Shown: one piece after another, positions 17,897 through 27,530 of the stretch | Layout: every line of letters begins with the position of its first letter | How positions within the stretch are numbered: position 1 is the first letter of the stretch | Assembly (NCBI RefSeq): GCF_007748115.1 | Contig: NZ_CP036289.1 | Coordinates: forward strand, 4,898,001 to 4,962,000 | Length of the DNA stretch: 64,000 nucleotides | DNA from: Bremerella volcania | GTDB taxonomy: Bacteria > Planctomycetota > Planctomycetia > Pirellulales > Pirellulaceae | Direction: 5' to 3' | The notes under the pieces: generated by a model | The model's input: the letters and a program-made list of their open reading frames with translations, nothing else | Database searches by the model: none | What the model was told of the DNA's origin: nothing | Made by a program: the position numbers and the translations under genes

Positions 17897-18382
17897 CTAA
17901 GAAACGGCAACCGCTTGGGTTTCCGTTTCCAGGCGTACCAGGGCTTCGCCGAAGTCGATCTTGTCGTCTTCCAGGCCAGGTACCTTGCGGAACAACACTT
18001 CGGCGAAGCGTCCGAACTGTTCGGGAATGACGCGATAGAAATTGTTCTTACCATCACGCCGCGATTCAATCAGGCCACAAGTTTTCAGCAAAGCCAGGTG
18101 ATGGCTGACTGCCGGTTGGCTTTGATCGAGCAGGTCGCACAGCGATCGAACGTTCAGTTCGCCTGCCTGTAGCAGGTAGCTGAGGATCTTCAGCCGAGTT
18201 TCGTCGGCCAACAGTTTAAAGAGTTGAACGAGCTGACGAGCAACGTCTTCGTTCAAGGGTTCGTAAGGCGAAACTTCCTTGCCGGATCCTTCCGGCTGGG
18301 AAACATGCGAGGGACTATCGTTGTCCGAGTAGTACCCTTTGGACATCGTGTGTCCATTGGCTGGAGTAGCCAAGAACATCAT
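17897..18382 (-). CDS. ArsR/SmtB-family winged-helix regulator
   Basis: A 161-residue regulator with the ArsR fold at ~45-125: a dimerisation helix with LADETRLKILSYLL, a recognition helix with QSQPAVSHHLALLKTCGLIE, and a wing with RRDGKNNFYRV. There is no CxC or other obvious metal-binding Cys/His cluster near the alpha-3 or alpha-5 positions, so the signal may not be a metal. A hydrophilic N-terminal extension of ~45 residues is unusual for the family; a start at the ATG at 18346 would trim it by 12. It is divergent from the peptide-transport operon, separated by nearly 500 bp, and could control it. Confidence 0.8.
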   Translation of the reverse strand: MMFLATPANGHTMSKGYYSDNDSPSHVSQPEGSGKEVSPYEPLNEDVARQLVQLFKLLADETRLKILSYLLQAGELNVRSLCDLLDQSQPAVSHHLALLKTCGLIESRRDGKNNFYRVIPEQFGRFAEVLFRKVPGLEDDKIDFGEALVRLETETQAVAVS

Positions 18383-18877
18383 GGCAGATCTTCTCCGTGT
18401 TAGTAAGGCTTGGGCCCCTACTGAATAGTTAAGTGAACTGGCCCTGAAACTGGATAAGTCACGCCCTGAGAGATAGCTTGACGCGGCCAGTGCTTAACCC
18501 TCGCTCGCCTTAATGACGTAACGGAGAAAGGCAGATTCCAACGAAGACGCGTGAAGTTAAATCGAATGGCGTTGAGCAAACCCAATTGCTAGTAGGTGAA
18601 CCAAGCGCTAACGGCTCTATTACTGCAATCGAGCCTCGCCCCAACGTACGAATGCTCGGGCAAGGCGGTTCGCTCATTCTCGGAGTATCGGACAATTCCC
18701 ATGAAACTGCAACATTTCTCTCGAAAACAACGGTTCTGGATTGCGCCTTTCAAGCGGTATGGTCGGTTTGAGATCAGCATATCGTCATCTCTTGCGGAAT
18801 TTGATACGATCATGAACTTGGGTGATGATCACCTGGAAACCCACTGCCGATGGCCCAAATGAGTGAGAAATCACCGA
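18383..18877. other. Long divergent intergenic region between the ArsR-type gene and the opp operon
   Basis: About 495 bp, more A+T-rich than the flanking genes. The short open frames here show no start with a ribosome-binding site and no family motif, so no gene is called. It must contain the promoters of both divergent units, but no near-consensus -35/-10 pair stands out by eye. Confidence 0.4.
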
Positions 18878-20869
18878 ATGAAATGGTCAATACGAGGATT
18901 ATTTCCTTACTTCTTTCCGCTAATCTTCGTAGTCGCTCTCTTTTTTGCGCTCCGGATGGGGTCGCTCCCCCCCGCTGACTTTACCTTTTCTAACGGTACC
19001 GAGCCCCAAACCGTCGATCCGGCAAAAAGCACCGGGGCACCGGAAGGGCGGATCATCGACGCCATCTTCGAGGGCCTCTATCGGAAGATGCCCGACCCGA
19101 ATGATCCCAACGACATGATCCCAATGCCTGCGATGGCCAAGTCGCATGAGGTTTCGGACGATCTCAAGACTTATACGTTTCATATGCGCGAAGGCGCCAA
19201 GTGGACCAACGGCGAGCCGGTGACCGCCCACGACTGGGACTTCTCGTGGATGCGTTTTTTGCATCCCGAATCACGAACGCAATACGCCTATCAGTTGTGG
19301 TACATCAAGAACGCCCAGCGTTACACCACCGGTGACGTCCACGAAGGAGACCGCGTCGAAGTCGAACTGGCCGATCGTAAGGATCGCGCCCAGATGTATC
19401 CTCGCGGCACGGTGATCTCGGGCATTCTGAGGAAGATCGACACTTACCCGGAAGGAGCGACCAAGTCCGAAGACGCGGGTCATGGCGAAGAGGTAAGCTC
19501 CTTCAAAGTGTTTACGGTCGACTGCGTGCCAGAGAAAGATGGCCAGCCGCAGTGGGATGGAGAAAAGACCGAGCGGGTCTTCTATCAATCAGGCATCCCA
19601 AAATCGTACCTGTCGAAACATCCCAAAGCCGAAGAAGCAATGCACGTGCTGCTCCACTTCAGCGAAGTGGGGATCAAAGTGCCTGACAAGATGACCCTGG
19701 TCATCGAGTTGGAATCGCCGACGCCGTACTTTCTGGAACTCGCTTCGTTCTATCCAATGCACGCGGTCAATCGCACGTGTATCGAAACCTACGGCTACCC
19801 CGACTGGACCAAGCCCGAGAACATTGTCACCAACGGTCCCTACCAGATTCAGGAACGCCGCATTCGTGATCGTATCCGCCTGAAGAAGAACCCCACCTAT
19901 TGGAATGCGGACGAGGTCAAGCTCGAAACGATTGACGCCCTGGCGGTGCAATCGAACACCACGCAGCTGAACATGTACATGAGCGGCCAGATGGAATGGG
20001 CGACCGATATTCCCAATTCCGTCTTGGATGAACTGAAAGAGATCGACGCAGAGAAAAAGAAGGAGCCCGGCCGCGAGAACGAACGTGACGACCTGCTGAT
20101 CGCCCCAATGCTGTCCACTTACTTCTATCGCGTCAACACGACTCGGCCCCCGCTGGATAATCCCAAGGTACGTCAGGCCCTGAACCTGGCGATCAACAAG
20201 CAGGAAATCGTCGACTTCGTTACCCGCGGCGGTCAGATCCCGGCAGGCTCGTTGGTTCCCCCGGGGATTACCGGCTACGAAGGACCTCCGACCGAGTCGT
20301 ACGATCCCGAGCGTGCCCGAAAACTCCTTGAGGAAGCACTGGGCGGCAAGAAGATGCGTCCTATTCAGATTCTGTACAACACGTCGGAAGGGCATAAGCA
20401 GATTGCCGAAGTGATTCAGCAGCAGTGGAAACGCAATCTGCATATCGATGTTCAACTGCGGAACGTCGAATGGGGCGTCTACCTGACGACGGTCCGCGAG
20501 ATGGATTACGACGTTGCCCGGGCTGGTTGGATTGGAGACTATCCCGATCCGAACACCTTTCTCGACATGTTCGTTACCGGCGGCGAGAACAACGAGACCG
20601 GCTGGAGCAATAAGAAGTACGACAGTCTGATCGATTCCGCACGAAGCGAAGCCGATCCGGAAACGCGTTTCAACATGCTGCGCGACGCAGAAGAGGTGCT
20701 GGTCGACGAGATGCCGATCTTACCGATTTACTTCTATGTTTCGATCAACATGGTGCGGCCGTACGTGAAGAACTTTTATCCGAATCTGCAGGATCTCCAT
20801 CCCCTGCACATCCTCGAAATTGACCAGCAGCAACGCGAAAAGATTCGCGAGTGGGAGGGCTTGGAGTGA
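18878..20869 (+). CDS. oppA: Peptide ABC transporter substrate-binding protein (OppA-like, SBP family 5)
   Basis: A 663-residue SBP_bac_5 protein, longer than the usual ~540. The N-terminus is a single hydrophobic segment (YFFPLIFVVALFFALRMG) with no lipobox Cys, so it looks membrane-tethered rather than lipidated. Family motifs include FSNGTEPQTVDPAKSTG, EPVTAHDWDFSWMRFLHPE and ARAGWIGDYPDPNTFLDMF. Around residues 150-270 there is an extra Lys/Glu/Asp-rich segment before the canonical PDKMTLVIELESPTPYFLE. It should bind oligopeptides outside the membrane. The ATG at 18878 is chosen; a GTG at 18863 is also in frame. First gene of a five-gene operon; its stop overlaps the oppB start. Confidence 0.85.
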   Translation: MKWSIRGLFPYFFPLIFVVALFFALRMGSLPPADFTFSNGTEPQTVDPAKSTGAPEGRIIDAIFEGLYRKMPDPNDPNDMIPMPAMAKSHEVSDDLKTYTFHMREGAKWTNGEPVTAHDWDFSWMRFLHPESRTQYAYQLWYIKNAQRYTTGDVHEGDRVEVELADRKDRAQMYPRGTVISGILRKIDTYPEGATKSEDAGHGEEVSSFKVFTVDCVPEKDGQPQWDGEKTERVFYQSGIPKSYLSKHPKAEEAMHVLLHFSEVGIKVPDKMTLVIELESPTPYFLELASFYPMHAVNRTCIETYGYPDWTKPENIVTNGPYQIQERRIRDRIRLKKNPTYWNADEVKLETIDALAVQSNTTQLNMYMSGQMEWATDIPNSVLDELKEIDAEKKKEPGRENERDDLLIAPMLSTYFYRVNTTRPPLDNPKVRQALNLAINKQEIVDFVTRGGQIPAGSLVPPGITGYEGPPTESYDPERARKLLEEALGGKKMRPIQILYNTSEGHKQIAEVIQQQWKRNLHIDVQLRNVEWGVYLTTVREMDYDVARAGWIGDYPDPNTFLDMFVTGGENNETGWSNKKYDSLIDSARSEADPETRFNMLRDAEEVLVDEMPILPIYFYVSINMVRPYVKNFYPNLQDLHPLHILEIDQQQREKIREWEGLE

Positions 20870-21789
20870 TTTACTTTTTGGCCAAGCGGCTAATGTGGCT
20901 GGTGATCACGTTGTGGGTCGTCTTCACGATTAGCTTCTTTCTGATGTGGACCGTCTCGCCGGAAGGCGCGCTGCTAAGCGAGCGGCAACTTCCCGAGGCG
21001 ATCAAACGCAACCTGGAAGAGTACTACGATCTGGATAAGCCGCTCGGCACGCGGTACGTCAAGACGATGGGCAACTATCTTGTCCTCAACCCAGGCCCCA
21101 GCATGAAGCTGATCGACAAATCGGTCTTCGAGATCATCGCCGAAGGTCTACCGATTTCGATTTCGCTCGGCCTGCTCGGGCTCAGCTTTGCGATGCTGAT
21201 CGGCTTCTCCACGGGAATCATTTCCGCCCTGCGAAGACAATCGGTGATCGACGTGACCTTTCGCATGATCGCCACGCTCGGGATCGCGATTCCCAACTTC
21301 GTGTTGGCCGGTTTTGCGATCATTATTTTCGTGTTCGGCTTGAACCTGTTTCCCGCAGCCGGTTGGGGACGCCCGATCAACCTGGTGCTGCCGTCGCTGT
21401 GCCTGGCGGCTCCCTTCGCGGCGTACATCTCGCGCCTGACGCGGACCGGCATGCTGGAAGTGCTCGGACAGGACTACATTCGCACGGCCTACGCCAAGGG
21501 GCTGATGCCGGCGACGGTAGTGCTGAAGCATGCGTTTCGTGGAGCCATTCTGCCGGTGGTCTCGTTCCTGGGGCCGGCCACGGCAGGCATCCTGACCGGG
21601 TCGCTGGTGCTCGAGCGCATCTTCTTTATTCCTGGACTGGGGAGCCACTTTATCGAAGCGGTGCAGCAGAAAGATCATCCGGTCAGCCTGGCGGTGGTGA
21701 TGATCTATACGTTTCTGTTGTTCTCGATGAATACGTTGGTCGACCTTTCGTACGGTTTGATCGATCCTCGCGTCAAGCTTGACAAGTAA
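20866..21789 (+). CDS. oppB: Peptide ABC transporter permease (OppB-like)
   Basis: A 307-residue permease with six hydrophobic segments. It begins with the typical OppB first helix (IYFLAKRLMW) and has the EAA-loop region with DYIRTAYAKGL, which docks onto the ATPase. The GTG at 20866 overlaps the oppA stop (GTGA) and follows GGAGGG at 20854-20859; an upstream in-frame GTG at 20851 would add five residues. It forms half of the membrane channel with OppC. Confidence 0.9.
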   Translation: MIYFLAKRLMWLVITLWVVFTISFFLMWTVSPEGALLSERQLPEAIKRNLEEYYDLDKPLGTRYVKTMGNYLVLNPGPSMKLIDKSVFEIIAEGLPISISLGLLGLSFAMLIGFSTGIISALRRQSVIDVTFRMIATLGIAIPNFVLAGFAIIIFVFGLNLFPAAGWGRPINLVLPSLCLAAPFAAYISRLTRTGMLEVLGQDYIRTAYAKGLMPATVVLKHAFRGAILPVVSFLGPATAGILTGSLVLERIFFIPGLGSHFIEAVQQKDHPVSLAVVMIYTFLLFSMNTLVDLSYGLIDPRVKLDK

Positions 21790-21813
21790 CTCCTTGCTGC
21801 GAAGGCCATAGCC

Positions 21814-22986
21814 TTGGATTCCCTCAAAAAGCACGACCCCTACGCCGACGCGTTGCCGCCGATCGAAAAATATCAGGCCATGTACAACGAGGCGAGAAAC
21901 ATCCGCGGAATTTCGCTCTGGCAAGACGCCTGGCGTCGACTTCGCCGCGACTGGGTCTCGATGACGGCACTCAGTTTCCTCGTACTGCTGGCCCTGGCGG
22001 CAATCTTCACCCCGCTATTTCCCTTGCAATCACCTCGGGAGCAAGACCTGGCCAACCGCTTGGCGCTGCCCCCGGAGTTTCACTCGACGACGCAGAAGGC
22101 AAACGAAGATGGGGAAAAGGAAACCGTCCCGGTCAGCTTGCACCTGAAGGACCTGAAAGGGGAAGAGTTCGACCGCCGCGTGGGCGAACTGTGGACCGAT
22201 CCGACCGGTTTCGACATGCTGCTACTTCACACCCGGTTGGTGATCTTCGGCGACTACTGCCTGCCGAGCCTCTGCGGCACCGACCTGTTAGGACGCGACC
22301 TGCTTTCACGTTTGTTCTACGGGGCTCGGGTTTCGCTCATCGTCGGTTTGGTCGCCACGCTCGTTTCGCTGATTATCGGCGTCAGCTATGGGGCGATCGC
22401 CGGTTACTCAGGCGGGATCGTCGACGACTTCATGATGCGGGTAGTCGACATCATGTACTCGGTGCCGTTCATCTTCCTGGTGCTGTTTTTGATTACGATC
22501 CTTAGCGAAGACGACGTGAAACAGTGGCTGGAAAGCTACGGCATCAGCCGCATCGTGATTCTTTATATCGTGATCGGGGCCGTTTACTGGCTGACGATGG
22601 CCCGCGTGGTGCGAGGTCAGATCATCAGTTTGAAGAACGAACAATTCGTCGACGCCGCACGAACCGTCGGCGCCAGCGGGCTGCGAATCGTCTTCTTGCA
22701 CCTGGTGCCTAACGTGATGAGCATCGTGATCGTTTACTTGACGCTGACCATTCCGGCGGTGATGTTGTTCGAGGCGTTCCTCTCGTTCCTGGGTCTGGGC
22801 GTGGAAGCTCCGGCGGTGAGTTGGGGTGTGCTGGCCGAGGAAGGTCTGAGGGTCATTACTCCGGTGAAGATCTACTGGTGGCTGGTGGTCTTCCCAGCCT
22901 TGGCATTGGCATCGACGCTGTACTCCTTGAACTTCCTGGGTGACGGACTGCGTGACGCACTCGACCCACGAATGAAGAATCGATAA
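21814..22986 (+). CDS. oppC: Peptide ABC transporter permease (OppC-like)
   Basis: A 390-residue permease, longer than the usual ~300 because of a periplasmic segment of about 80 residues after the first membrane helix (roughly 70-150, Glu/Lys rich). The core has [20 protein letters not shown], a strong OppC/DppC signature, and the EAA loop with [13 protein letters not shown]. The assigned start is a TTG at 21814 preceded by AAGG. The next ATG, 28 codons in, would remove residues before the first helix but still leave a full permease. Located 24 bp after oppB and 10 bp before oppD. Confidence 0.88.
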   Translation: MDSLKKHDPYADALPPIEKYQAMYNEARNIRGISLWQDAWRRLRRDWVSMTALSFLVLLALAAIFTPLFPLQSPREQDLANRLALPPEFHSTTQKANEDGEKETVPVSLHLKDLKGEEFDRRVGELWTDPTGFDMLLLHTRLVIFGDYCLPSLCGTDLLGRDLLSRLFYGARVSLIVGLVATLVSLIIGVSYGAIAGYSGGIVDDFMMRVVDIMYSVPFIFLVLFLITILSEDDVKQWLESYGISRIVILYIVIGAVYWLTMARVVRGQIISLKNEQFVDAARTVGASGLRIVFLHLVPNVMSIVIVYLTLTIPAVMLFEAFLSFLGLGVEAPAVSWGVLAEEGLRVITPVKIYWWLVVFPALALASTLYSLNFLGDGLRDALDPRMKNR

Positions 22987-22996
22987 GGGCAAGTTT

Positions 22997-24067
22997 GTGA
23001 CTGGTGAAACGACGAGCGTCTCGAGCGAGAGCAAACCTTCCGGCACCGGTAAAGTGCTGTTGGAAGTGCGTGACCTGGCCGTCGAGTTCCGCACCGAAGA
23101 TGGAATCTTCAAGGCGGTTCGCGGGGTCGATTTCGATCTGCGAGCTGGCGAAACGCTGGGCATCGTGGGGGAATCGGGCTCCGGCAAGTCGGTCACCAAC
23201 CTGGCCATGCTAGGGCTCATTCCCCAGCCGCCAGGCAAGATCACCAGCGGATCGGCCATGTACAACGGTCGGGACCTGCTAAAGATGAGCGATAAGGAAC
23301 TCGCGGCCATTCGCGGAAACCGCATCGCGATGATCTTCCAAGATCCAATGACGACGCTCAATCCATTCCTGACCATCGACGAGCAGCTGACCGAGGTCAC
23401 GCGAAAGCATCTGGGACTCTCTTACAAAGATGCATTGGATCGCGCAATCGAGATGCTCGAGAAGGTGGGCATCCCGGGTGCAAAACGTCGCGTGTTCAAC
23501 TACCCGCACGAGTTCTCTGGCGGGATGCGGCAACGCGTGGTGATTGCGATGGCGCTCTCTTGTGATCCGGAAATCTTGATCGCCGACGAACCGACGACGG
23601 CCCTGGACGTAACCATTCAGGCCCAGATCCTGGAACTGATGCAAAAACTGCAAGAGGAACACAACACGGCCATCGTGATGATCACGCACGACCTGGGCGT
23701 GATCGCCAATACGGCGACCGATGTACTGGTCATGTATGCAGGCCGCAAGGTAGAGCAGGCCAAGGTCCACGATCTGTTCGCCGATCCACGGCACCCTTAC
23801 ACGCTCGGGCTTCTCAATTCGATTCCACGGATCGATGAAGAAGTTGGGGCTCAGCTCTCGCCCGTCGCTGGTCAGCCGCCCGACATGAGCGAGCACATCC
23901 CCGGCTGCTCGTTCTATCCGCGATGTCCCTATCGCGTCAACGACTGCCAAAAGATCGATCCGCCCCTTGTTCAAGTCGATACGGGAACATGGCACGCGTG
24001 CATTCGCGACGTCACCCAGCTCGATCCGCCCGTTTCCTCCACCGCCACCAACGAACGTCTTAGTTAA
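22997..24067 (+). CDS. oppD: Peptide ABC transporter ATP-binding protein (OppD-like)
   Basis: A 356-residue ABC ATPase with Walker [10 protein letters not shown]-loop [10 protein letters not shown], signature [15 protein letters not shown], Walker [14 protein letters not shown] and switch His in MITHDLGV. The C-terminal oligopeptide-transporter extension has the Cys pattern [15 protein letters not shown], typical of OppD/DppD and known in related proteins to hold an iron-sulfur cluster. It powers peptide import with OppF. The GTG start at 22997 follows the oppC stop by 10 bp. Confidence 0.92.
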   Translation: MTGETTSVSSESKPSGTGKVLLEVRDLAVEFRTEDGIFKAVRGVDFDLRAGETLGIVGESGSGKSVTNLAMLGLIPQPPGKITSGSAMYNGRDLLKMSDKELAAIRGNRIAMIFQDPMTTLNPFLTIDEQLTEVTRKHLGLSYKDALDRAIEMLEKVGIPGAKRRVFNYPHEFSGGMRQRVVIAMALSCDPEILIADEPTTALDVTIQAQILELMQKLQEEHNTAIVMITHDLGVIANTATDVLVMYAGRKVEQAKVHDLFADPRHPYTLGLLNSIPRIDEEVGAQLSPVAGQPPDMSEHIPGCSFYPRCPYRVNDCQKIDPPLVQVDTGTWHACIRDVTQLDPPVSSTATNERLS

Positions 24068-24079
24068 GCTACCGCATCC

Positions 24080-25099
24080 ATGTCACAAGTATCCGACGCC
24101 TCTCCCGTTCTCGAAGTCCGCGACCTGAAAGTTCACTTTCCGGTTCGTCGCGGTATGTGGTTCGCGTCCCAAACCGAATACGTACGGGCCGTAGATGGCA
24201 TATCGTTCGATGTGAAGCCAGGCGAAACCTTTGGCCTGGTGGGGGAAAGTGGTTGCGGTAAATCGACCACGGCCCGGGCAATCATGAACCTGGTAAAGCC
24301 GACCGCTGGCAGCGTCTACTTAGGGGGCAAACGCATTGACAATCTCTCGCCTGCATCGATGCGGCAACATCGCAGCGACCTGCAGATGATCTTTCAAGAT
24401 CCATACGCGTCGCTCAATCCTCGTATGACGGTCGGTACCATCATTGGCGAGCCCCTGTCGATTTTTGGGCTGAAGTCAGGCCTCGATCGAAAGCTGGAAG
24501 TGATGCGACTGATGGACGTCGTTGGGCTCAATCCGCGGTTTATAAATCGTTATCCGCACGAGTTCTCGGGCGGTCAGCGGCAACGCATCGGCATTGCCAG
24601 GGCACTCGCCGCACGCCCCAAGGTGATCGTCTGCGACGAACCGATTTCCGCGCTCGACGTTTCGATTCAAGCCCAGGTGATCAATCTGCTGATGGACTTG
24701 CAGCAGAAACTTGGCGTGGCCTATGTCTTCATCGCCCACGACTTGAGCGTCGTCCGGCATATCTCACATCGGATTGGGGTGATGTACCTGGGTCGAATCG
24801 TCGAACTTTCTCAGTCACAAGAGTTGTTCCGGCGTCCGATGCATCCCTACACCCAGGCTCTGTTGTCCGCGATTCCGGTGCCCGATCCCGATATCGAACG
24901 CAAACGGCAGCGGATCGTACTGGAAGGGGAAGTTCCTTCGCCTGATACATACTACCCCGGCTGTCCCTTCGCCGATCGCTGTCCGATCGTGCAGCCTGAG
25001 ACATGCACGGCCAGTCCGCCTCCGCTGGAAGGAACTCCGCATCCGGCGGCCTGTTTCTTCGCTGGCGACGAATCACCCGAAGACGCCGCGAAGAGCTAA
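24080..25099 (+). CDS. oppF: Peptide ABC transporter ATP-binding protein (OppF-like)
   Basis: A 339-residue ABC ATPase. Walker A is [10 protein letters not shown]-loop [15 protein letters not shown], signature [19 protein letters not shown], Walker [14 protein letters not shown], with H in FIAHDLSVV. The C-terminus has the same family extension with [16 protein letters not shown]. It pairs with OppD to drive the OppBC channel. Last gene of the operon; its stop overlaps the converging membrane-protein gene by 4 bp, and no terminator hairpin is seen. Confidence 0.92.
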   Translation: MSQVSDASPVLEVRDLKVHFPVRRGMWFASQTEYVRAVDGISFDVKPGETFGLVGESGCGKSTTARAIMNLVKPTAGSVYLGGKRIDNLSPASMRQHRSDLQMIFQDPYASLNPRMTVGTIIGEPLSIFGLKSGLDRKLEVMRLMDVVGLNPRFINRYPHEFSGGQRQRIGIARALAARPKVIVCDEPISALDVSIQAQVINLLMDLQQKLGVAYVFIAHDLSVVRHISHRIGVMYLGRIVELSQSQELFRRPMHPYTQALLSAIPVPDPDIERKRQRIVLEGEVPSPDTYYPGCPFADRCPIVQPETCTASPPPLEGTPHPAACFFAGDESPEDAAKS

Positions 25100-25608
25100 C
25101 TCGCAGCCGATCCCGATTTGGAATTCGAGATGTCGTCGGCCATCTTCACGATCGACGAGCCTGTCCGCATGCGACGCGATTCCATGTAGAAACGAACAAT
25201 CGCTTCGACTTCCGGCTTCAAACTGCGGCAAGCAAGATCAATCGACGCGAAGCCGGCCAAGGGGGAGTCGTCCTGCGTGAGATACAGGGTGACGCCTTGC
25301 TCGTGGGTCTCGAAGCGGGCAATTTCTCGCCAGGGTGTCTTGCGACTGCCGAGAAATGAATTCTGGATGACTCCCCGCGGTCCCAGGTCAATCCGCACGG
25401 GAACGAACATTTTCCACGTAGCCACCAGGCAGGCCAGCACGACCACCAGCGATATCCAAACCGATACGGTTCCGGAATAGGTGAGAAACGCGAGCACTAC
25501 CAGCAACAATGCCGTCGCACCCTGAGCAATATGGTCATCGCGAATAGGCAGACGCACCAGGGATAGCTCTGGTGAATGCGTCTCGAATTCCCGACTGGAT
25601 GGTGACAT
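25096..25608 (-). CDS. Two-helix membrane protein of unknown function
   Basis: A 170-residue protein. After ~28 hydrophilic residues there are two adjacent hydrophobic segments (about 30-68: GATALLLVVLAFLTY and VWISLVVVLACLVATWKM). A soluble C-terminal domain of ~100 residues follows, with beta-rich patterns such as TPWREIARFETHEQGVTLYL. This layout resembles bacterial PH-like (bPH2) membrane proteins, but the resemblance is weak. It ends head-on with oppF, overlapping by 4 bp. No function can be assigned. Confidence 0.6.
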   Translation of the reverse strand: MSPSSREFETHSPELSLVRLPIRDDHIAQGATALLLVVLAFLTYSGTVSVWISLVVVLACLVATWKMFVPVRIDLGPRGVIQNSFLGSRKTPWREIARFETHEQGVTLYLTQDDSPLAGFASIDLACRSLKPEVEAIVRFYMESRRMRTGSSIVKMADDISNSKSGSAAS

Positions 25609-25659
25609 GGATTGCCGATCAATGCCCCTTGATGGGAAAGGGCTGCCTGGGTGTCAAAC

Positions 25660-26034
25660 TCATGGGGGAGCGTCATCATCGACTGACGCAGGATGATGAC
25701 TAGGTGTTCGCAGTGCACCGGCAATCATTATTCCCACGCTCCAGTATAGGATACTCAGAATCACGAGACTCCAGGCAACAATGGCGGGAAAGTTCTCGGA
25801 AAAGAGAATCTTAATCGGCGGCACGCTACTCCGTTGTGCAGGCCTTTTCACTGGCGAATGGCCTCGATCCTGCCGTTGCTCCAGTTCTTGGGTTAACTTC
25901 TGCCAGTTCTCGGTCGCCTCAGGCGTATCGTAGGTCTGGGCGACCCAGTTACGTGCTTGCAGTAAACCATAGGTTACCAGGCCCAAAAGAGCGACGTACC
26001 CAGCCCCAATTCCCATTAGAGTTTGCCGATGCAT
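25660..26034 (-). CDS. Small two-helix membrane protein, unknown function
   Basis: A 124-residue protein with a hydrophobic segment near each end (GAGYVALLGLVTYGLL and IVAWSLVILSILYWSVGIMI). Between them lies a polar linker rich in Gln, Glu and Arg. No family is recognised. Its ATG overlaps the stop of the upstream amidohydrolase gene (TAATG arrangement), so the two are cotranscribed and translationally coupled. It may assist or anchor that enzyme, which is inference from position only. Confidence 0.6.
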   Translation of the reverse strand: MHRQTLMGIGAGYVALLGLVTYGLLQARNWVAQTYDTPEATENWQKLTQELEQRQDRGHSPVKRPAQRSSVPPIKILFSENFPAIVAWSLVILSILYWSVGIMIAGALRTPSHHPASVDDDAPP

Positions 26035-27389
26035 TACTGCTCGCCTGGCTTGTTCTCAAAGAGTTCCAGCAGAGCGATTACCGTCGCGTTGACACCTGTC
26101 TCCAGGCAATCTTCCGCGTCAGGATAGAACAGCGGCGAGTGCAACGATGGCGGCTCTTGTCCCAACTGCTCGTAGCGAGCCAGACGTTTCGCATCAACCG
26201 CCCCCAACCGGTACATAAAGATCGGCACGCCAGCGATTCCGTATCGGCTGAAGTCTTCGCCTCCCATCGAAGGGTCGACCGGTACGACCTTTTCATCGCC
26301 GAACGCGCGATTGAAATGCTTCACAATTCGCCAAGTCAGGTGTTTGTCGTTGAAGAGGCTCGGCGTTCCTTCGCTAATTTCGATTCGCGGCTCCGGGGCT
26401 CGATAGCTGATCGCCACGGCTTTCGCCTTCCGCTGGATGGCATCGAGCAGTTGCTTGCGTACCTCTTCGCCGTAGCTCCGCACTGTGAGTTGCAAGTGAC
26501 ATTCATTGCCGATGATGTTGTGTTTCGTACCGCCGTGGATCGCACCCACCGTGACAACAGCCGGGTCGGTGGGGTTGATTTCGCGACTGACGATCGTTTG
26601 CAGGTCCAAAATCAACTGGGCTGCCTGAACGATAGGATCGACGGTCGCGTCGGGATGGGCGCCGTGTCCTCCTTTGCCTTGCACGTAGATATCGACGCTA
26701 TCGACATTCGCCATCGCGTAGCCGCTGCGATAGCCCACGGTTCCCGTCGGCAAGTTGGGATCGACGTGCAAAGCGATCGCGTAGTCCGGCTTCGGAAAAC
26801 GGTCGAACAGGCCGTCATCGAGCATCGCTTTGGCACCCTGCCCTTTTTCTTCCGCCGGCTGACCGATGATCATCAGCGTGCCGTGCCACTGATCGCGATG
26901 CGCGGCCATGTACCGGGCCGTGCCCACCACGTTGGTCATATGAATGTCATGGCCACAGGCATGCATCACCCCAGACTCGGTACCGTCTTCCAACTTGACG
27001 GTCTCTTTCGACGCATACACCAGTTCGGTGTTTTCGGTGACCGGAAGCGCATCAAGATCGGTCCGCAGCATGACGGTCGGTCCCACGCCGTTGGTTAGAA
27101 TCGCGACCAGCCCGTGACCACCGACGCCAGTCGTTACCTCGTAACCGGCTGACTTCAGCAACTCAGCCAGGCGCCGGGCAGTCTCCGCTTCTTCAAAAGA
27201 GACTTCCGGATGAGCGTGAAAGTTCTGATAAATCTCGACCAACGAGCCGATTTCACCGTCGACCCACGTCTTGATTTGGGGGGAATCCTGACCGGGAGGA
27301 TCGGCTTTAGCGTCCGCCGGGGGCATCGTGCCGTAAATCGTGACAAACAAACAGGTAGCGGCGAACGAAACAGCGCGAGCCCGAACCAT
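26034..27389 (-). CDS. Exported M20-family amidohydrolase (aminoacylase/hippurate hydrolase type)
   Basis: A 451-residue zinc peptidase-like enzyme with a signal peptide (MVRARAVSFAATCLFVTIYG, cleavage near Ala25). M20D hallmarks are NFHAHPEVSFEEAETA, RTDLDALPVTE and MHACGHDIHM, which supply the Cys/His metal ligands of this subfamily, and a dimerisation domain with KGGHGAHPDATVDPI. The C-terminus has GGEDFSRYG. It should remove acyl groups from N-acyl amino acids or dipeptides outside the cytoplasmic membrane. An extended -10 promoter lies ~70 bp upstream. Cotranscribed with the small membrane protein downstream. Confidence 0.88.
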   Translation of the reverse strand: MVRARAVSFAATCLFVTIYGTMPPADAKADPPGQDSPQIKTWVDGEIGSLVEIYQNFHAHPEVSFEEAETARRLAELLKSAGYEVTTGVGGHGLVAILTNGVGPTVMLRTDLDALPVTENTELVYASKETVKLEDGTESGVMHACGHDIHMTNVVGTARYMAAHRDQWHGTLMIIGQPAEEKGQGAKAMLDDGLFDRFPKPDYAIALHVDPNLPTGTVGYRSGYAMANVDSVDIYVQGKGGHGAHPDATVDPIVQAAQLILDLQTIVSREINPTDPAVVTVGAIHGGTKHNIIGNECHLQLTVRSYGEEVRKQLLDAIQRKAKAVAISYRAPEPRIEISEGTPSLFNDKHLTWRIVKHFNRAFGDEKVVPVDPSMGGEDFSRYGIAGVPIFMYRLGAVDAKRLARYEQLGQEPPSLHSPLFYPDAEDCLETGVNATVIALLELFENKPGEQ

Positions 27390-27465
27390 GGATCAAAGTC
27401 TCAAAAAAAAGATGCGAATTACGGCTTGTCAATTAGAGGGGATAAGGATTATCATCCCTAGATAG

Positions 27466-27474
27466 ATTATAGCA
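27466..27474 (-). promoter_or_regulatory. Extended -10 promoter for the amidohydrolase gene
   Basis: Read on the minus strand the bases are TGCTATAAT, a perfect -10 hexamer preceded by the TGn extension. No good -35 is seen at 17-18 nt, as is usual for extended -10 promoters. Transcription would start near 27459, about 70 nt before the ATG at 27389. Confidence 0.5.
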
Positions 27475-27490
27475 CGGTCTAATTTTATTC

Positions 27491-27527
27491 GAGCAGACGT
27501 CCGCGACTCATCCAACGGCGTCTGCTC
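27491..27527. terminator. 9-bp hairpin after rdgB
   Basis: GAGCAGACG (27491-27499) pairs perfectly with CGTCTGCTC (27519-27527). It lies 4 bp past the rdgB stop on the minus strand and is followed on that strand by the A/T-rich GAATAAAATT, not a clean T-run. It may end or protect the rdgB transcript. It also sits just upstream of the amidohydrolase promoter. Confidence 0.45.
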
Positions 27528-27530
27528 ATT

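Noticed and set aside
25836-27098. 420-codon open frame on the plus strand
   Set aside because: It lies antisense to the M20 amidohydrolase gene, whose protein has full family motifs; the antisense translation has no recognisable features. Such shadows are expected at high GC.
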